Source of the DNA: Cheiracanthium punctorium
Lineage: Eukaryota > Arthropoda > Arachnida > Araneae > Cheiracanthiidae
DNA: 64,000 bases
Assembly (NCBI GenBank): GCA_038373885.1
Contig: JAWZYV010012362.1
Coordinates: 1 to 64,000 of the forward strand
Direction of reading: 5' to 3'
The position numbers and the translations under genes were made by a program. Below are positions 11,501-21,570 of this stretch, piece after piece (the first letter of the stretch is position 1; the number at the start of each line of letters is the position of its first letter). The notes beneath the pieces are model-generated. The model saw nothing but the letters and a program-made list of their open reading frames with translations, made no database searches and had not been told where the DNA came from.

Positions 11501-12090
11501 AGAATCTGAAATCCGGCTCCCTCACTCATAGTTATATTTTAAAAGTTCTACGCATGCACAAGAGACTCATGAACCGTGGATACAACATCCTCTACTGCTG
11601 GGTACCTAGCCACATTGGGATTCTTGGAAACGAAAAAGCTGATTCATTGGCCAGGCATTCTACTGTCCCATATAATTGCGATCTACCTTATACGGATATA
11701 AAATCTGGTATCTCTTCCCAAACAAAAGACACTTGGAATCATATATGGGACTGTGAAACCCTAAACAAACTTCACTCTATCAGGCCGGCCCTTACCCGCT
11801 GGTCCACTCAACCATACTGCAAGCACGATGTTATTCTGACTCGTCTTCGCATTGGTCATACAAGGCTTACCCATAAGTACCTTCTATTGGGTGAACCTGC
11901 CCCAGAATGCCCTCATTGTCATACTCATCTTACGATACATCATCTTTTAACCTCTTGCTCTGCTTTTAAAACCTTTTACCTACATTATTTTAATTGTTCT
12001 CATCCCAGACTTGACGATCTTTTGGGTGAAACCCCTCACCAGCACTTGTTTTTATTCCTTCAACGGGCTAACATTCTTTTTTCGGTGTGA
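8558..12090 (+). pseudogene. Copy G ORF2 (EN-RT-RNase H-CCHC) with 145-bp deletion
   Basis: ORF2 starts MALLLSWNCHGFQNKMDDLK. The endonuclease keeps LQETYLK, LLGDMNGHSPLWGSKD, HAIDLAICSPS and NSDHFPII. After PTTENLITF the frame changes: about 145 bp that encode the linker in copy B are missing, and the frame reopens with SISCLS. From 9712 the frame is open for 792 residues, with FFDIEKAYDHTWRYG, EEGVPQGSVLSVTLF, SLYVDDLQIPCQG (active site), ELYTDGSKSYNHVGFAYVH, IIYSDSLSVL, CWVPSHIGILGNEKAD and CPHCHTHLTIHHLLTSC. Apart from the deletion frameshift, RT and RNase H look intact. Confidence 0.93.
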
Positions 12091-12112
12091 CGTATCTGCA
12101 CACTTCTGACTT

Positions 12113-12350
12113 GTATCTGGATGGGATCCCCCATCCAGATGTCTTTGCTTTACCTTATATCTACTTTTAACACCTTTTGAATTTTACCTTTCACCTTTTA
12201 GTCTTTACATTTTAGCTTTTACTAGATATTTGTTGTAGCTTTTATCTGAATACATCATGATATGATTTTAACTCCTTGTCTGGCGCAGCATGTCCTTTTT
12301 GGACCTTGTGCCAATAAACACCAACCAACCAACCAACCAACCAACCAACC
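12113..12350 (+). promoter_or_regulatory. Copy G 3' UTR: stem-loop, terminal hairpin and CCAA tail
   Basis: Soon after the ORF2 stop a stem-loop ATCTGGATGGG / CCCATCCAGAT (about 12113-12142) is followed by a T-rich stretch. A terminal hairpin follows: TGGCGCA ... GTCC ... GGAC ... TGTGCCA (about 12283-12312). The AACC repeat runs to 12350. The same layout occurs in every copy with a 3' end, so it probably marks the region recognised by the RT. Confidence 0.7.
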
Positions 12351-12379
12351 TCATCACAAAGCGTCACAATAGAATAGTT

Positions 12380-12720
12380 AAATGATTAAAGGATGCTGCG
12401 GTCGGGAGGTATTCTCTGAAAATAGGAGCATCGGATCCGAAGGCTGCAAGCCAGATTCGATCATTAAAAAAGGAGACTCAGCGATCATAACTGATGTAAC
12501 CACTCCTTTCGAAAACTCTGAAGATGCTGTCCTGACTGAGAGGTGAAGAAAAGAAAATATGTATGAAAAACTTGCCTCAGAACTCAGAGACAGGTTCATG
12601 GATGTTAAAGTCGAAAGCGTCTCTGTTGGGCCCTGAGATGCCCCCAATGACTATGTGATTAAAAGGATATGCTAAAAAAAATAAGCTGATGCAGAGGTTG
12701 ATAGTAAGTGAAATGTAAGG
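12380..12720 (+). pseudogene. Remnant of R2-like retrotransposon endonuclease domain
   Basis: The plus strand encodes, across frameshifts, SAIITDVTTPFENSEDAVL, then KLASELRDRFMDVKVESVSV and KLMQRLIVSE. D-V-x-x-P-F-E followed by an acidic stretch, a DV-x-V strand and a final SE/SD-x-IKWSRDIY helix is the pattern I know from the restriction-like endonuclease at the C-terminus of R2-type non-LTR elements. Stops and frameshifts show decay. It begins about 30 bp after the tail of copy G, so G may have landed in it. Confidence 0.6.
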
Positions 12721-12919
12721 GCAGATAAAATGAAAATGGAACAGTGGTCATTCAGTGTGTATGTGAGTGTAGAATGGGAGGTGAAAGAGAACAAACCGTA
12801 TTGAGGAGTGGACTTGCCCATGGTAAGCATGCTCTACCATGACAAATGATCCGGCGGTCGGCCGGGAATTAGTCAAAAACAGGCAATAGGCAATCAGTCT
12901 GAACATCTTCACGATTTAA

Positions 12920-13345
12920 GAGGAGCAACGTGCTGTTATTCATTTCTTAGTGGCAGAAGGTGTTGGAGTTTATGAAGTGTATCAGCGAATGGAAACAGTG
13001 TATGGGGAATACTCACTGTCACTGACTCATGCGCAGGAGTGGCACAAGCGTTTCTGTGAGGGACAGGAATCGTTGACAGATGATCCAGAAGCTTCGGTGG
13101 AGTGTGCTGGAAGACACACCATACAGCCCTGACCTCTCACCATGGGACTTTCATATTTATGGTCCATTAAAAAAGGAATTGCAGGGCTGACGTTTTCACT
13201 TGGACAGTGAATTCATGGACACTGTTCGAAACTGGTTTCATTCTCAGCCCAAGTCTTTCTATGAATGAGGTATTGACTGCTTGGTTCAACAGCTGGACTA
13301 GTACTTTTATAATACTGGTGATTACATTTGAAAATAAATAATACC
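12920..13345 (+). pseudogene. mariner transposase deletion derivative
   Basis: The first part encodes the N-terminal helix-turn-helix of a mariner transposase (HFLVAEGVGVYEVYQRM, EWHKRFCEGQESLTDDP). At about 13110 it jumps to the C-terminal catalytic end: TPYSPDLSPWDFHIYGPLKK, DSEFMDTVRNWFHSQPKSF. YSPDLSP-x-D is the mariner signature carrying the last catalytic Asp. The middle, with the first two catalytic Asp residues, is gone, so this is a short internally deleted copy. Two stops lie in the C-terminal part. A TIR-like TTGTTCCACCCTTATAA lies at about 13378-13394. I could not place its 5' partner. Confidence 0.78.
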
Positions 13346-13349
13346 TTTT

Positions 13350-13889
13350 CATTTAGTGGCTAGTGTTGCATTTTCATTTGTTCCACCCTTATAATAGATC
13401 ATCCAGGGACATATACTTAGAACTTTAACCGGGACTCTCTAAAGAGGCCTGCAATCCCAGTATGGCAGAAGGAGAATGCAACAACATATGGAATGCGCAA
13501 AATAGATCATAATTAAATTTTTAAAAAATGAGTGTGAATGCATGAGAAAGGTGATGAATGTTCCTCTTCCTTACATCTATTTACCTACTATATATTTTTA
13601 ATTTTTATGTTTTCTTACTTTTTTTTTTTTTGGTCAAATTTTTCTTTCCTATGATTTTTTTATGTTTTTAGCTCACAAAGATGATTTATCATTCTTGTCT
13701 TTCCTATCTAGTTTTTTTGTGTTGGTTTTAGAAATTTAACATTTTCTTTTCTCTTTGATTGGAAAATGATGAAGAATAAATGTCTAGAATGATATAAAAT
13801 AAATTCTTGCAAACATACTCTCTGATCCAATCTGTTCTTGTCAGCTTAATGTGTATTTGTACTAAAACTAAGAAGTGATGAAATTTGTC
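13350..13889. other. Gene-free AT-rich spacer
   Basis: No coding similarity seen. It contains poly-T runs and a possible mariner terminal repeat at its left end. Confidence 0.4.
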
Positions 13890-14000
13890 TGTCTTTATAA
13901 GTAGCTATGGGTTGATAGTTTTTCGGATTTGACGTATCTTTGTTAGACTTGGGAAAGGGAATGACAACAGCATTTCTCCAGGAGGAAGGAAAAGTATGTA
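13890..14000 (-). pseudogene. Copy I, RT fragment (distal part)
   Basis: The minus strand encodes FPSSWRNAVVIPFPKSNKD and NPKNYQPIA, equivalent to residues 485-515 of ORF2 in copy B. The adjoining part of the same copy resumes at 15353 after an insertion of about 1.35 kb. Confidence 0.75.
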
Positions 14001-15352
14001 TAGTGCCAAAATGAAGCTATATGTTTATTTAAACTTCTTTAATTAAACTTGTGTAATTACACCTCTAAGTTTCTTTCCTTTTGAACATGCAATGAAGTCC
14101 CTCCAAGATTTTTTTTTTTTTTTTCATCCACACATAAACAGCAAGGGGGGGTAACTTGATACTCTCGAGCACCCTTTTGCCAGACTCAGACAAGGTTAAA
14201 AGAATTCATAAATCTGTTCTTGCTCTGCCAAAAACGGTTTGTTGGCACTGCTGCTTTCAAACAAAAAAGGGATACAATAGCAAGGTCTGTGTACCATGGA
14301 TTTTCATGGTAATTCAATTTTCAAAATTGACAAATTGGAATGCACTCTTTACCCTTAGCTACTCCCTCACTTAAATTTCAGTGGTTGTTTTCGCCCTTTG
14401 CCTTAAGTCAAGTTGTTCAGGAAGATTTTTGATTCACATCCCTTTTGGTGCAAAATTTTAAGGTTACATTTTTCTTTTCCTACGATTTTCTCTCCAAGAC
14501 AAAACACTTCTTCCTAGCTGTTTATAGTGTAAAATGCAAGACGTATTTCCTTTTGGGATGGAATGCCTAATTTCTAAAACTTGGTGGTATCATAGAGACA
14601 TAATTCCGGTCGATTTTTTTGGACTAAGAGGAAAAAAATATATGTATAAAAAAGCTGTTAGATTATTATTTTATTAGAAATTCTGTTTCCATTTGATTGT
14701 TTGTTCATCAGCTCTACAGTCAGAATAAAAAATCTACTCAGTAAAAGTTTATTTAAAACTCTTATTAATTTAGAACTTTGTATTAGTTTAGAAAATTTTT
14801 GTCAAGGATCTAAGTTTATATTCAAAATTCACATGTAATTGTTTCGTAATAATTATGCAAAAAAAAAAAAACAAAGCTATGTTAGATACCCTATCTATTT
14901 TCTGGATTTAAGTTTATTTTCTTTATTTATTTTGTGATCTTACTGGTGCATTCTACCCACCAATGAATTATTTTTTGATGATATCTAAAAACTGGGGCAA
15001 GTCCTTTAGGGTAATTTTCAATTTGTTCGATACAGTATAACTCAGGGTTAATCACAACGCGTTATTTTAAAATATATATAAATATGATCACAATTTTGAT
15101 TTTATCTTCCTTTATTATTATTACAGTAAAACCACGATACAACGATACTTAAGGGACTCATTGAAATGATTATTCTAGAGGGATGTATCGTTATATCAAG
15201 AGAAGATTAAATTGTATGGGAATTCCTTGGGACGACAAAATTTTATCTGTATAGAGAGATTTATCATTGTATCTACTATCGTTATAGAGAGCTTTTACTG
15301 TATTTCTTTTGGTGCTTTTGCACTGTGGCTTTTATCAAAATATTGATACCAC
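14001..15352. other. Insertion of about 1.35 kb inside copy I
   Basis: This AT-rich stretch separates two collinear pieces of copy I and therefore arrived later. A 72-residue frame at 14156 shows no similarity I recognise. The only identified content is the pogo-like MITE at 15124-15300. I saw no convincing ends or target duplication for the outer insert. Confidence 0.5.
15124..15300. mobile_element. pogo/Tigger-like MITE, 177 bp, TA duplication
   Basis: The left end reads CAGTAAAACCACGATACAAC and the right end, reverse-complemented, reads CAGTAAAAGCTCTCTATAAC. Both continue into CGATA. TA flanks both sides (15122-15123 and 15301-15302), the target duplication of the Tc1/mariner/pogo superfamily. 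CAGT-A-A and TATAACGA are typical of pogo/Tigger terminal repeats. There is no coding sequence, so it is a non-autonomous derivative. Confidence 0.75.
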
Positions 15353-16012
15353 AGTATTTTCATTTCAAATTCTATTGTAGAGTCTCAGAAGGTTAAGTAA
15401 GGAGTCATATGAAAGATGTTTTATCATTTCAAAGGTAATATTGTCTGGCCCTGGAGAAGAATTAAGAGGATTGCCTTAGGCATTTTTGAGTTCATTAACA
15501 GTTAAGATGCTATTGTAGGAGAAGTTTGAGAAGGTTTTAAAATTTAAGTTTTGCTGTTTGGACTATTTTTGGTACATGAGGAAGGTATTTTGATAGGAGG
15601 TGCTGCATGAGGTGAAGGTAAGGGTTTGGCCAATGGTACTTGCAATGTCTTTTGTATCAGAAATAATATTGTTAGTGACGGAGAGACAGGATATTGTGTG
15701 GTTAGAATATATGCTCCTGGCCCTTCTAGTTTTCTACCATAGCTCTTTACTGGAGGTAAAGGAGGGGATGCTAGATACATATTGCATCTGCCTTTCTCGC
15801 CTTATTTTACATGCATTGGCTTTTGATTTTTTGAGTTGATGAGATTTTCAGTGGTGGGGTACTGCCGAAAGAGGCGCTATGCTTTTTGCTGTTGCTTCTT
15901 TCCAAGCGTGCATTTCTCGTTTCACCATGCTTTTTTTTTTTTTACGGAGACTGGTGCAAGACTTTGGAATGCTGGCATCTGTAGCTTTAAGGATGCCGGC
16001 ATGAAAGACTTC
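15353..16012 (-). pseudogene. Copy I, ORF2 fragment from EN-RT linker to RT start
   Basis: Minus-strand pieces match residues about 270-480 of copy B ORF2: SKELW, SISCLSV-like HTISCLSVTNNIISDTK, SCSTSYQNTFL, SSPGPDNITFEMIKHLSYDS and LLRLYNRIWNE. Several stops and frameshifts occur. Both neighbouring parts of the element, the endonuclease and the rest of the RT apart from 13890-14000, are missing. Confidence 0.8.
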
Positions 16013-16094
16013 CGCAGGAAAGCAGAAATCTAATTTTTTCAGATCAAAATTTAATGTTACTGATGTTATTTCAAAAATGTAATAAAAATTTCAT

Positions 16095-16110
16095 GGGGGG
16101 GGGGGGGGGG
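16095..16110. repeat. G16 homopolymer
   Basis: A run of 16 consecutive G. Similar long G runs occur at 53680-53696 and near 63097-63123. Length is likely to be uncertain in any assembly. Confidence 0.9.
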
Positions 16111-16192
16111 TCCTTGACAGAACACTATATTTTGAAGCAACCGTCGATGCATTTCATGTTCTCTTCAGCCATTTTCCCTTCCTCGTTCAAGA

Positions 16193-16250
16193 TAGTCTGG
16201 TGCAGTATGTCCTTCTTGGACCTTGTGCCATTATACACCAACTAACCAAA
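16193..16250 (+). mobile_element. 3' tail fragment of the I-like family
   Basis: TCTGGTGCAGTATGTCCTTC, a GGACCTTGTGCCA and a short ACCAACTAACC tail reproduce the last 58 bp of the I-like elements. It lies about 180 bp from copy I but in the opposite orientation. Confidence 0.75.
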
Positions 16251-17139
16251 CCCTTGCTCATTCATTCAGCAGGTAGGAAGTAACCAGTAGATATGTTTCA
16301 ATACAGACACACCTTGTTTAATGCTCTCAGCAAATAGGAATGTTAAGTAGGTTGCTCGCTTTTGATAGTGAATAAAGCGTCCTTCGGTGGCTTAAGTTTA
16401 TGGTCCATGATGTGAAGAATTTTACATGAAGTAAAGTGAAATCATTCTCATTTCGTTCTGATCACGTTGTTTATCTGCAGATCAATGTTCGAGTGTGTAT
16501 TATCGGGTCACATGTTTGTAGATGCATACTTGCCATTTTTTACGCATTATGCATAAAAGTTATGCATTTTGACCTTTTTTTACGCTTTTAGGCATCAATA
16601 GCGATTTTTACGCATTTCAAAGTATTTTCTATGGTTATTTTAACAAAATCAAAAGAGGGGGAAAAAAACCCATGTGAAGTACTCTTTTTTTTTTTTTTTT
16701 TTTAAAGAGTGTTTTAAGTGGTAAATTTAAACAATTTTCATTTGATTTCTTATTTTTTTATACTGCAGTAAGTGCAAGCTCTTTTTAATATACAGCAGAT
16801 TGCAGGAGTACTAGCACCTACATGCAAGTAAAAAATATCCCTTCCCTTTTGCATTTTTCCTTTTCACCTCAGACCCTCATCCTTATTGATTAGCTGATGC
16901 AATGTAAACGTCATTATGATGGGTGTAGCTTCTCTTTCATAGGAAAAATGTGGTTGAATAGGAAAGTTCGACATCATCACAAGAAACATTAGTGCATGCA
17001 GCTCACTACGCTGAGCAGGAAAGTAGGGCAGGCAGAAAGAACATTTCGTACTACGACTCAACTCGATAAGCTGACTCAGTGAGCAACCTCATGGTGTTAT
17101 TCCATTAATTAGTACTTTCAAACATTCAAAGAAAGTTAC

Positions 17140-18274
17140 ATGAAGGATTTTCCCACGATAAAAGCATCAAGAAAAGGAAATACTTTTGCTTTTTGTAATG
17201 TGTGCACATGCGATTTCAGTATAGCACATGAAGGAAAGTATGATGTGTCGCAGCACGTGCAGTCAGCAAAACATACTGACAATATACAGCAATTCATGTC
17301 TGAAGCTTACGAGTTTCTATAAGGAAGATAATCAATCGGATGTCATTCAAGCAGAGTTACTGTTTACGAATTTTCTACTAGAACATAACGTTTCACCAGC
17401 GGCTGCTGACAATGCTGGTCCATTTTTCCGGAAAATGTTTCAAATTGCTAAGCAGTATGGTTCTGCTAGAACAAAACCACTGCATTAGTGAATCAAATGG
17501 CAGCTAGTGAAAAAGAGAATATGATAAAACAGATCAAGTCTGCTCCGTTTGCTGCTGCTTGTGATGGAAGCAATGATACTGACTTTAAGCTGTATCCAAT
17601 TGTCGTTAGTTTTTTTTAACTCTGATAAAGGATTAATTGAGAGCAATTTATTTTCATTTTCAAATTTAAGTGGCGATGCTACTGGTAGAAACATAAGCTC
17701 GTTAATTTTGAGTGAATTTCAGAATTTTGGGTTGAATATTGAAAATTGTATAGCCTTCATGGCAGACAATGCTCCAGTTATGCAAGGAAGTAAGAATGGT
17801 GTTGCAGCATTTCTAAAAGAATGCCCCAAAAGTTTAATATCTATAGGTTGCACTTGTCATTTAATTAATCTTGCCTCAGAAAAAGCTGCAGCAACATTAC
17901 CCGTTAGTGTGGATGTAATCCTTGTTGATATTTATAATTATTTACAGCCAAGTGCAAAAAAGGCCATAAAACTTTTCGGTGTCTTCATAATAGGGAGATG
18001 AAAAAAATTCTTAAACATGTATGTACCCGATGGCTGTCTTGATCAAAGTTTAACTCACTTGATTGAGCAGTGGGATCCATTATTGACCTTTTTTAAAGAT
18101 TGTTTGAAATTGTCAAATGTGAAAATCTCTGCATCATTAGCCAGTTTCACAATACCGAAAAAAGAATCTCCTTCTAATACTGCAGAAACATCTGATGTGC
18201 CTTCATACAATACAAGAATGATACAAATAGGTAATATTTGTGATTGCAAATATATATGCATAAAACAAAATTAA
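17140..18274 (+). pseudogene. hAT-A transposase, BED finger and core, frameshifted
   Basis: The sequence begins with a BED-like finger (CNVCTCDFSIAHEGKYDVSQ then HVQSAKHTDN) that binds element ends. It continues in other frames with a core: FLLEHNVSPAAADNAGPFF, ACDGSNDTDF-like reading at 17555, ATGRNISSLILSEFQNFGL, FMADNAPVMQGSKNGVAAFL and GCTCHLINLASEKAA. D-N-A and CHL-x-NLA-x-KAA are typical of the RNase H-like core of this hAT group. Three or more frameshifts occur between 17.3 and 18.0 kb. The final frame (18017-18274) continues to SNVKISASLASFTIP. The C-terminal part is found inverted at 20945-21570. Confidence 0.75.
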
Positions 18275-18354
18275 TGTTTAAAAAATACACCTTTCTTTTA
18301 GGAAAAAAATTAACAATTATTAACCAATTCAATTCCACTAGAACATTTATTTAA

Positions 18355-19750
18355 CCTTCAAGAGGACACGTGTATCTGACAGATACAACTGCTTACTAAT
18401 TTTTTAGTTTCTTTATTTTACGTATAGATAGCCCAACTAGGCTACATCTATCTTCCGCTTTTATAAGCATGCATCAGCTAGTAATATTACTTAGTTTTTC
18501 CAGTCGATCAAGCGATATTGTTTTTGGTATTTTATCTGTGAGATACACCGCGCCCATCTACGTAAGTATTGAACTATATAAAATTATCATACCTTTTTAA
18601 CGTATTTGAAATGTTGAACATCATATTTGTAAAAATGTACTATTAACTGCCATTTGTATCTGTGAGATACGCACGCCTACTTATGCAACTTGTGAATTCT
18701 TTGTTTCCCCATGAAGTCCTAAAACAGTTTTCTTTTCCTTAGGAGTTAAAATGGCAAATAAGCATTATGATTTAACCAAAAAAGGGATTTGGATAAAGTA
18801 ATGAGTATGTTACTTCGTGATGACAGCGAAATTGAGTCCGATGACGAAACAGATACTGACATTTTTGATAATGTATCAGGGAGAAGTGAAGATTCTGAAA
18901 CAGAGCAGAGTCATGTTGATTCCGAGGATGATATAAATGATAATGCTGATTGTTTCGTTGCAAAGAAAAAAGTAAAAGGGAAAGTAGAGTCTTCTTGGGA
19001 ATGGAGAAAAGCGCCTTTGACACAAAAAAGAAAAAGTGGTAAACAAAACATTTTAATTCATCTCCCTGGCACAAGATGCTCCGCCAAAAACAGCGAAAAT
19101 ATTTTTGACTTTTGGAATTGTTTAATTGATGACTCCATGTTGATCGATATAGTAGTTTATACAAATGAGTATATTGCAACAATCCAAGGCAGGTATTATC
19201 TGCCAATTATCCAATGCTTTGACATATGAACATATTAAATGGCGATCAGAATCAGGATATGGTTTTTCGCAATCTATTCAAGAAGGACTGAAAAGTGTTA
19301 CTGGCAGCCAAAACAAGGGAGCCCAGAACGATGGAGAAAAAGACAATGAAGTCAGTAGTAGTACTAGAAAAAGATGTGTCACGTGTGCAGTAGATAAGCA
19401 TACCAGACTGTTAAAGTATAATTGCTTAAAGTGCAAAAACTATTTGTGTTTGCAGCATGCTTCATTTATCTGTCTATCATGCAGCAAAAAAATTTAGACA
19501 ACTTAAAATAATAACGGAATGTCTTAAAATGTAACCGAATGGAACTTACTGCAGTTATAGTATTTTTTAATTAATTAATAATTGTAAAATATGTAATTTT
19601 GTCGAAAATATACTGTGCTTTTTTCCTCCATACATGTTGCATTGTAATAAAATGGTGAAAAAGTAATAAAATCTGGCTCTCTATATAACATGTATCTGTA
19701 AGATACAGCGTGCCCATCGACGTTATGTTTTATGCACGCCTTCTTAAAGG
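18355..19750 (+). mobile_element. Internally deleted piggyBac element, 1396 bp, TTAA both sides
   Basis: TTAA stands immediately outside both ends (18351-18354 and 19751-19754). The terminal repeats are CCTTCAAGAGGACACG (left) and CCTTTAAGAAGGCGTG (right, reverse-complemented). Palindromes of the form TATCTG-N-(C/G/A)AGATA occur near 18371, 18536, 18657 and 19690, followed by GC-rich motifs such as CGCGCCCATC. The inside holds only the two ends of a piggyBac transposase. Confidence 0.85.
18751..19497 (+). pseudogene. piggyBac transposase remnant lacking the catalytic core
   Basis: The start is ATGGCAAATAAGCATTATG at 18751. One frameshift leads into an acidic N-terminus (MLLRDDSEIESDDETDTD), then a basic stretch and DFWNCLIDDSMLIDIVVYTN, the beginning of the DDE domain. 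The sequence then jumps to the C-terminal end, ending in the cysteine-rich domain RKRCVTCAVDKHTRLLKYNC and CLQHASFICLSC that binds the transposon ends. The three catalytic Asp residues are in the missing part. It could at most make a DNA-binding fragment. Another frameshift separates the two halves. Confidence 0.82.
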
Positions 19751-20109
19751 TTAAAGAAGCAGCAGTAGCTTTCTTTAGAAATTACTATACACTTGCTCAA
19801 AAAATTTCTTACTATTACTAGTTTTCATAACCAAGATAACTCTCTAATGTTTTATGAGACATTAGAGACCTAAACTCATTCCTGTTCTTTTTTTATGACA
19901 CTGAAAACTCTTTCACAGGAGGCATTGCTGTGTGGAATTAGCAATATATTTAACATCATTTGAGAAATTTCTTTAAACTTTGGGAGCCCATTTTCTCAAC
20001 CTGTACCCACTGTGCATCAATTCTGTCATTGCTGTTTATTACAGAAGAAAGACCTTCATAAAAAAAAAAAAAAAAAAAAAAAAACCATAAAACATTATTT
20101 ATGAGTTTA
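19751..20109. other. hAT-A internal non-coding stretch with poly-A
   Basis: No clear gene. A run of A at about 20061-20084 precedes the Penelope fragment, perhaps marking an insertion junction. Confidence 0.4.
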
Positions 20110-20875
20110 GGGGGATAGCCAATAAACTTTCTAATATCGCCAGTAAAAAGAACTTCCGTATTCCAATTAAACCTAATAAAACAATTTTTCAGCGCATTAG
20201 ATCGGAAAAAGACCCAATCAACCCCATCGAAACCACAGGGATCTATAAAATTAATTTTTTGTCAAACGATACTAATAAAGAAAATTGCTACATCGGCGTT
20301 ACAAAGAGAAAAATTAAAGTGCGAAAAAACGAACATTTTCAAGACATTAACCTCCAGGAGGGATAGCCAATAAACTTTCTAATATCGCCAGTAAAAAGAA
20401 CTTCCGTATTCCAATTAAACCTAATAAAACAATTTTTCAGCGCATTAGATCGGAAAAAGACCCAATCAACCCCATCGAAACCGCAGGGATCTATAAAATT
20501 AATTTTTTGTCAAACGATACTAATAAAGAAAATTGCTACATCGGCGTTACAAAGAGGAAAATTAAAGAGCAAAAAAACGAACATTTTCAAGACATTAACC
20601 TCCAGAAACAAAGTACCGCTCTGGCCCGTTTTGCTTTGGAAGAGCCCATTACCATTGATTTTAAAAATATTAAAAAAATAGCCAACTTTAAAAATAGTAT
20701 ATATGCCTACATTCGTGAGAGCTTGGAAGTAGTGACGACAGATGGCAGCATCAACGATGCACTTCATACAATCGACCGATCATGGGATGACGTCATTCAT
20801 CGAAAATTCCGGAAGAAGAGAGAAGAGATAGAAGAGGAAGCCGCCATTAGTGTGAGATCCAGAAACGACTGATGA
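20110..20875 (+). pseudogene. Penelope-like GIY-YIG endonuclease domain with tandem duplication
   Basis: The plus strand encodes GIANKLSNIASKKNFRIPIK, then SEKDPINPIETTGIYKINFL, CYIGVTKRKIKEQKNEHFQD and a C-terminal tail ending SVRSRND with a stop at 20871-20873. GIYKI and CYIG form the GIY and YIG halves, with an Arg after YIG as expected. The first 248 bp are duplicated head to tail, so the region up to NEHFQDINLQ occurs twice. The RT domain is absent. Same family as the element at 6.3-7.6 kb but clearly a different copy. Confidence 0.83.
20113..20605 (+). repeat. 248-bp perfect-period tandem duplication
   Basis: GGATAGCCAATAAACTTTCT begins at 20113 and again at 20361. ACATTAACCTCCAG ends the unit at about 20357 and again at 20605. 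The two units differ at only a few positions (for example CCACAGGG versus CCGCAGGG), so the duplication is recent or kept alike by conversion. Confidence 0.9.
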
Positions 20876-20944
20876 TGGTTATGTGTTTATGCGTAACCGA
20901 AATATATAATAGTTTACGGGGGAATAAGGTATTCCCAAATAAAA

Positions 20945-21570
20945 AATTTTAACTGAAAGACCTTCAATTTGAAGCAAGTGTGTGTTGAATTGTGTTTGAA
21001 GTTCATCAATTGCCTCATCAGCTGTTTTATTATTTACATTCATACACGGAAATAAGTTTATGAAGAACTTTATGCTACAAAATTTAGCAGATTCAATTTT
21101 TGTAATATCTGCAACCTCTGCAGAGATTAAAATTTCATTATTCACAGGACATTTGTTATAGATAGATTTGTTAGTTGATAATATAGTCACATGATGTAGT
21201 GAAAATTTTTATAACGCTTTCAAAGAACTTTTTCTTAACATCACTTAAGGATGCCGCAGCCTTTTCAGCAGCACTGCCAATTATAATATGTGGAAAATCT
21301 CTTTGATTCACTTTATCATGATAATTTACTGAAAGAAAATCCATATTTTTTACAGATGGAGGCTTAAAACTTTTGAAAAAGTTCTTTCAGTAAACTGACA
21401 TATACTTGATGAAGTCTATGAATCATAGGCGATTCAGACTGAAGCGTAGTGGTCAGTTTTTTATATACTGGTATGACATTTAACAAGAAAAGGCTGTATG
21501 TCTTACATTCAGTATTGGAAAGAAACATAAATATCTTTTCTTTGTTTAAGGCTCTTTGAGACACTACCTT
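20945..21570 (-). pseudogene. hAT-A transposase C-terminal part, inverted
   Basis: The minus strand encodes EKIFMFLSNTECKTYSLFLL, SESPMIHRLHQVYVSLLKEL, MDFLSVNYHDKVNQRDFPHI and further on FINLFPCMNVNN and DEAIDELQTQF. It follows logically after the SLASFTIP end of the plus-strand hAT-A piece at 18.27 kb, so an inversion inside the element has separated the two. At least two frameshifts occur, near 21200 and 20980. Confidence 0.62.

Larger units (their letters stand above)
8235..12350 (+). mobile_element. I-like non-LTR copy G, 5' truncated, nearly whole ORF2
   Basis: This copy contains the last part of ORF1, all of ORF2 apart from a 145-bp deletion, and the 3' UTR with both stem-loops. It ends in the longest CCAA-type tail in the window (12321-12350). 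RNase H details (YVHRNHSYNH) place it with copy H in a subfamily distinct from A-D. I found no target duplication. Confidence 0.92.

Noticed and set aside
12321..12350. (CCAA)n array considered as telomere-like or microsatellite
   Set aside because: It is the 3' tail of copy G; shorter versions end the other copies.
18772..19206. 144-residue minus-strand frame opposite the piggyBac transposase
   Set aside because: The plus strand carries the recognisable transposase; the minus frame is its shadow.
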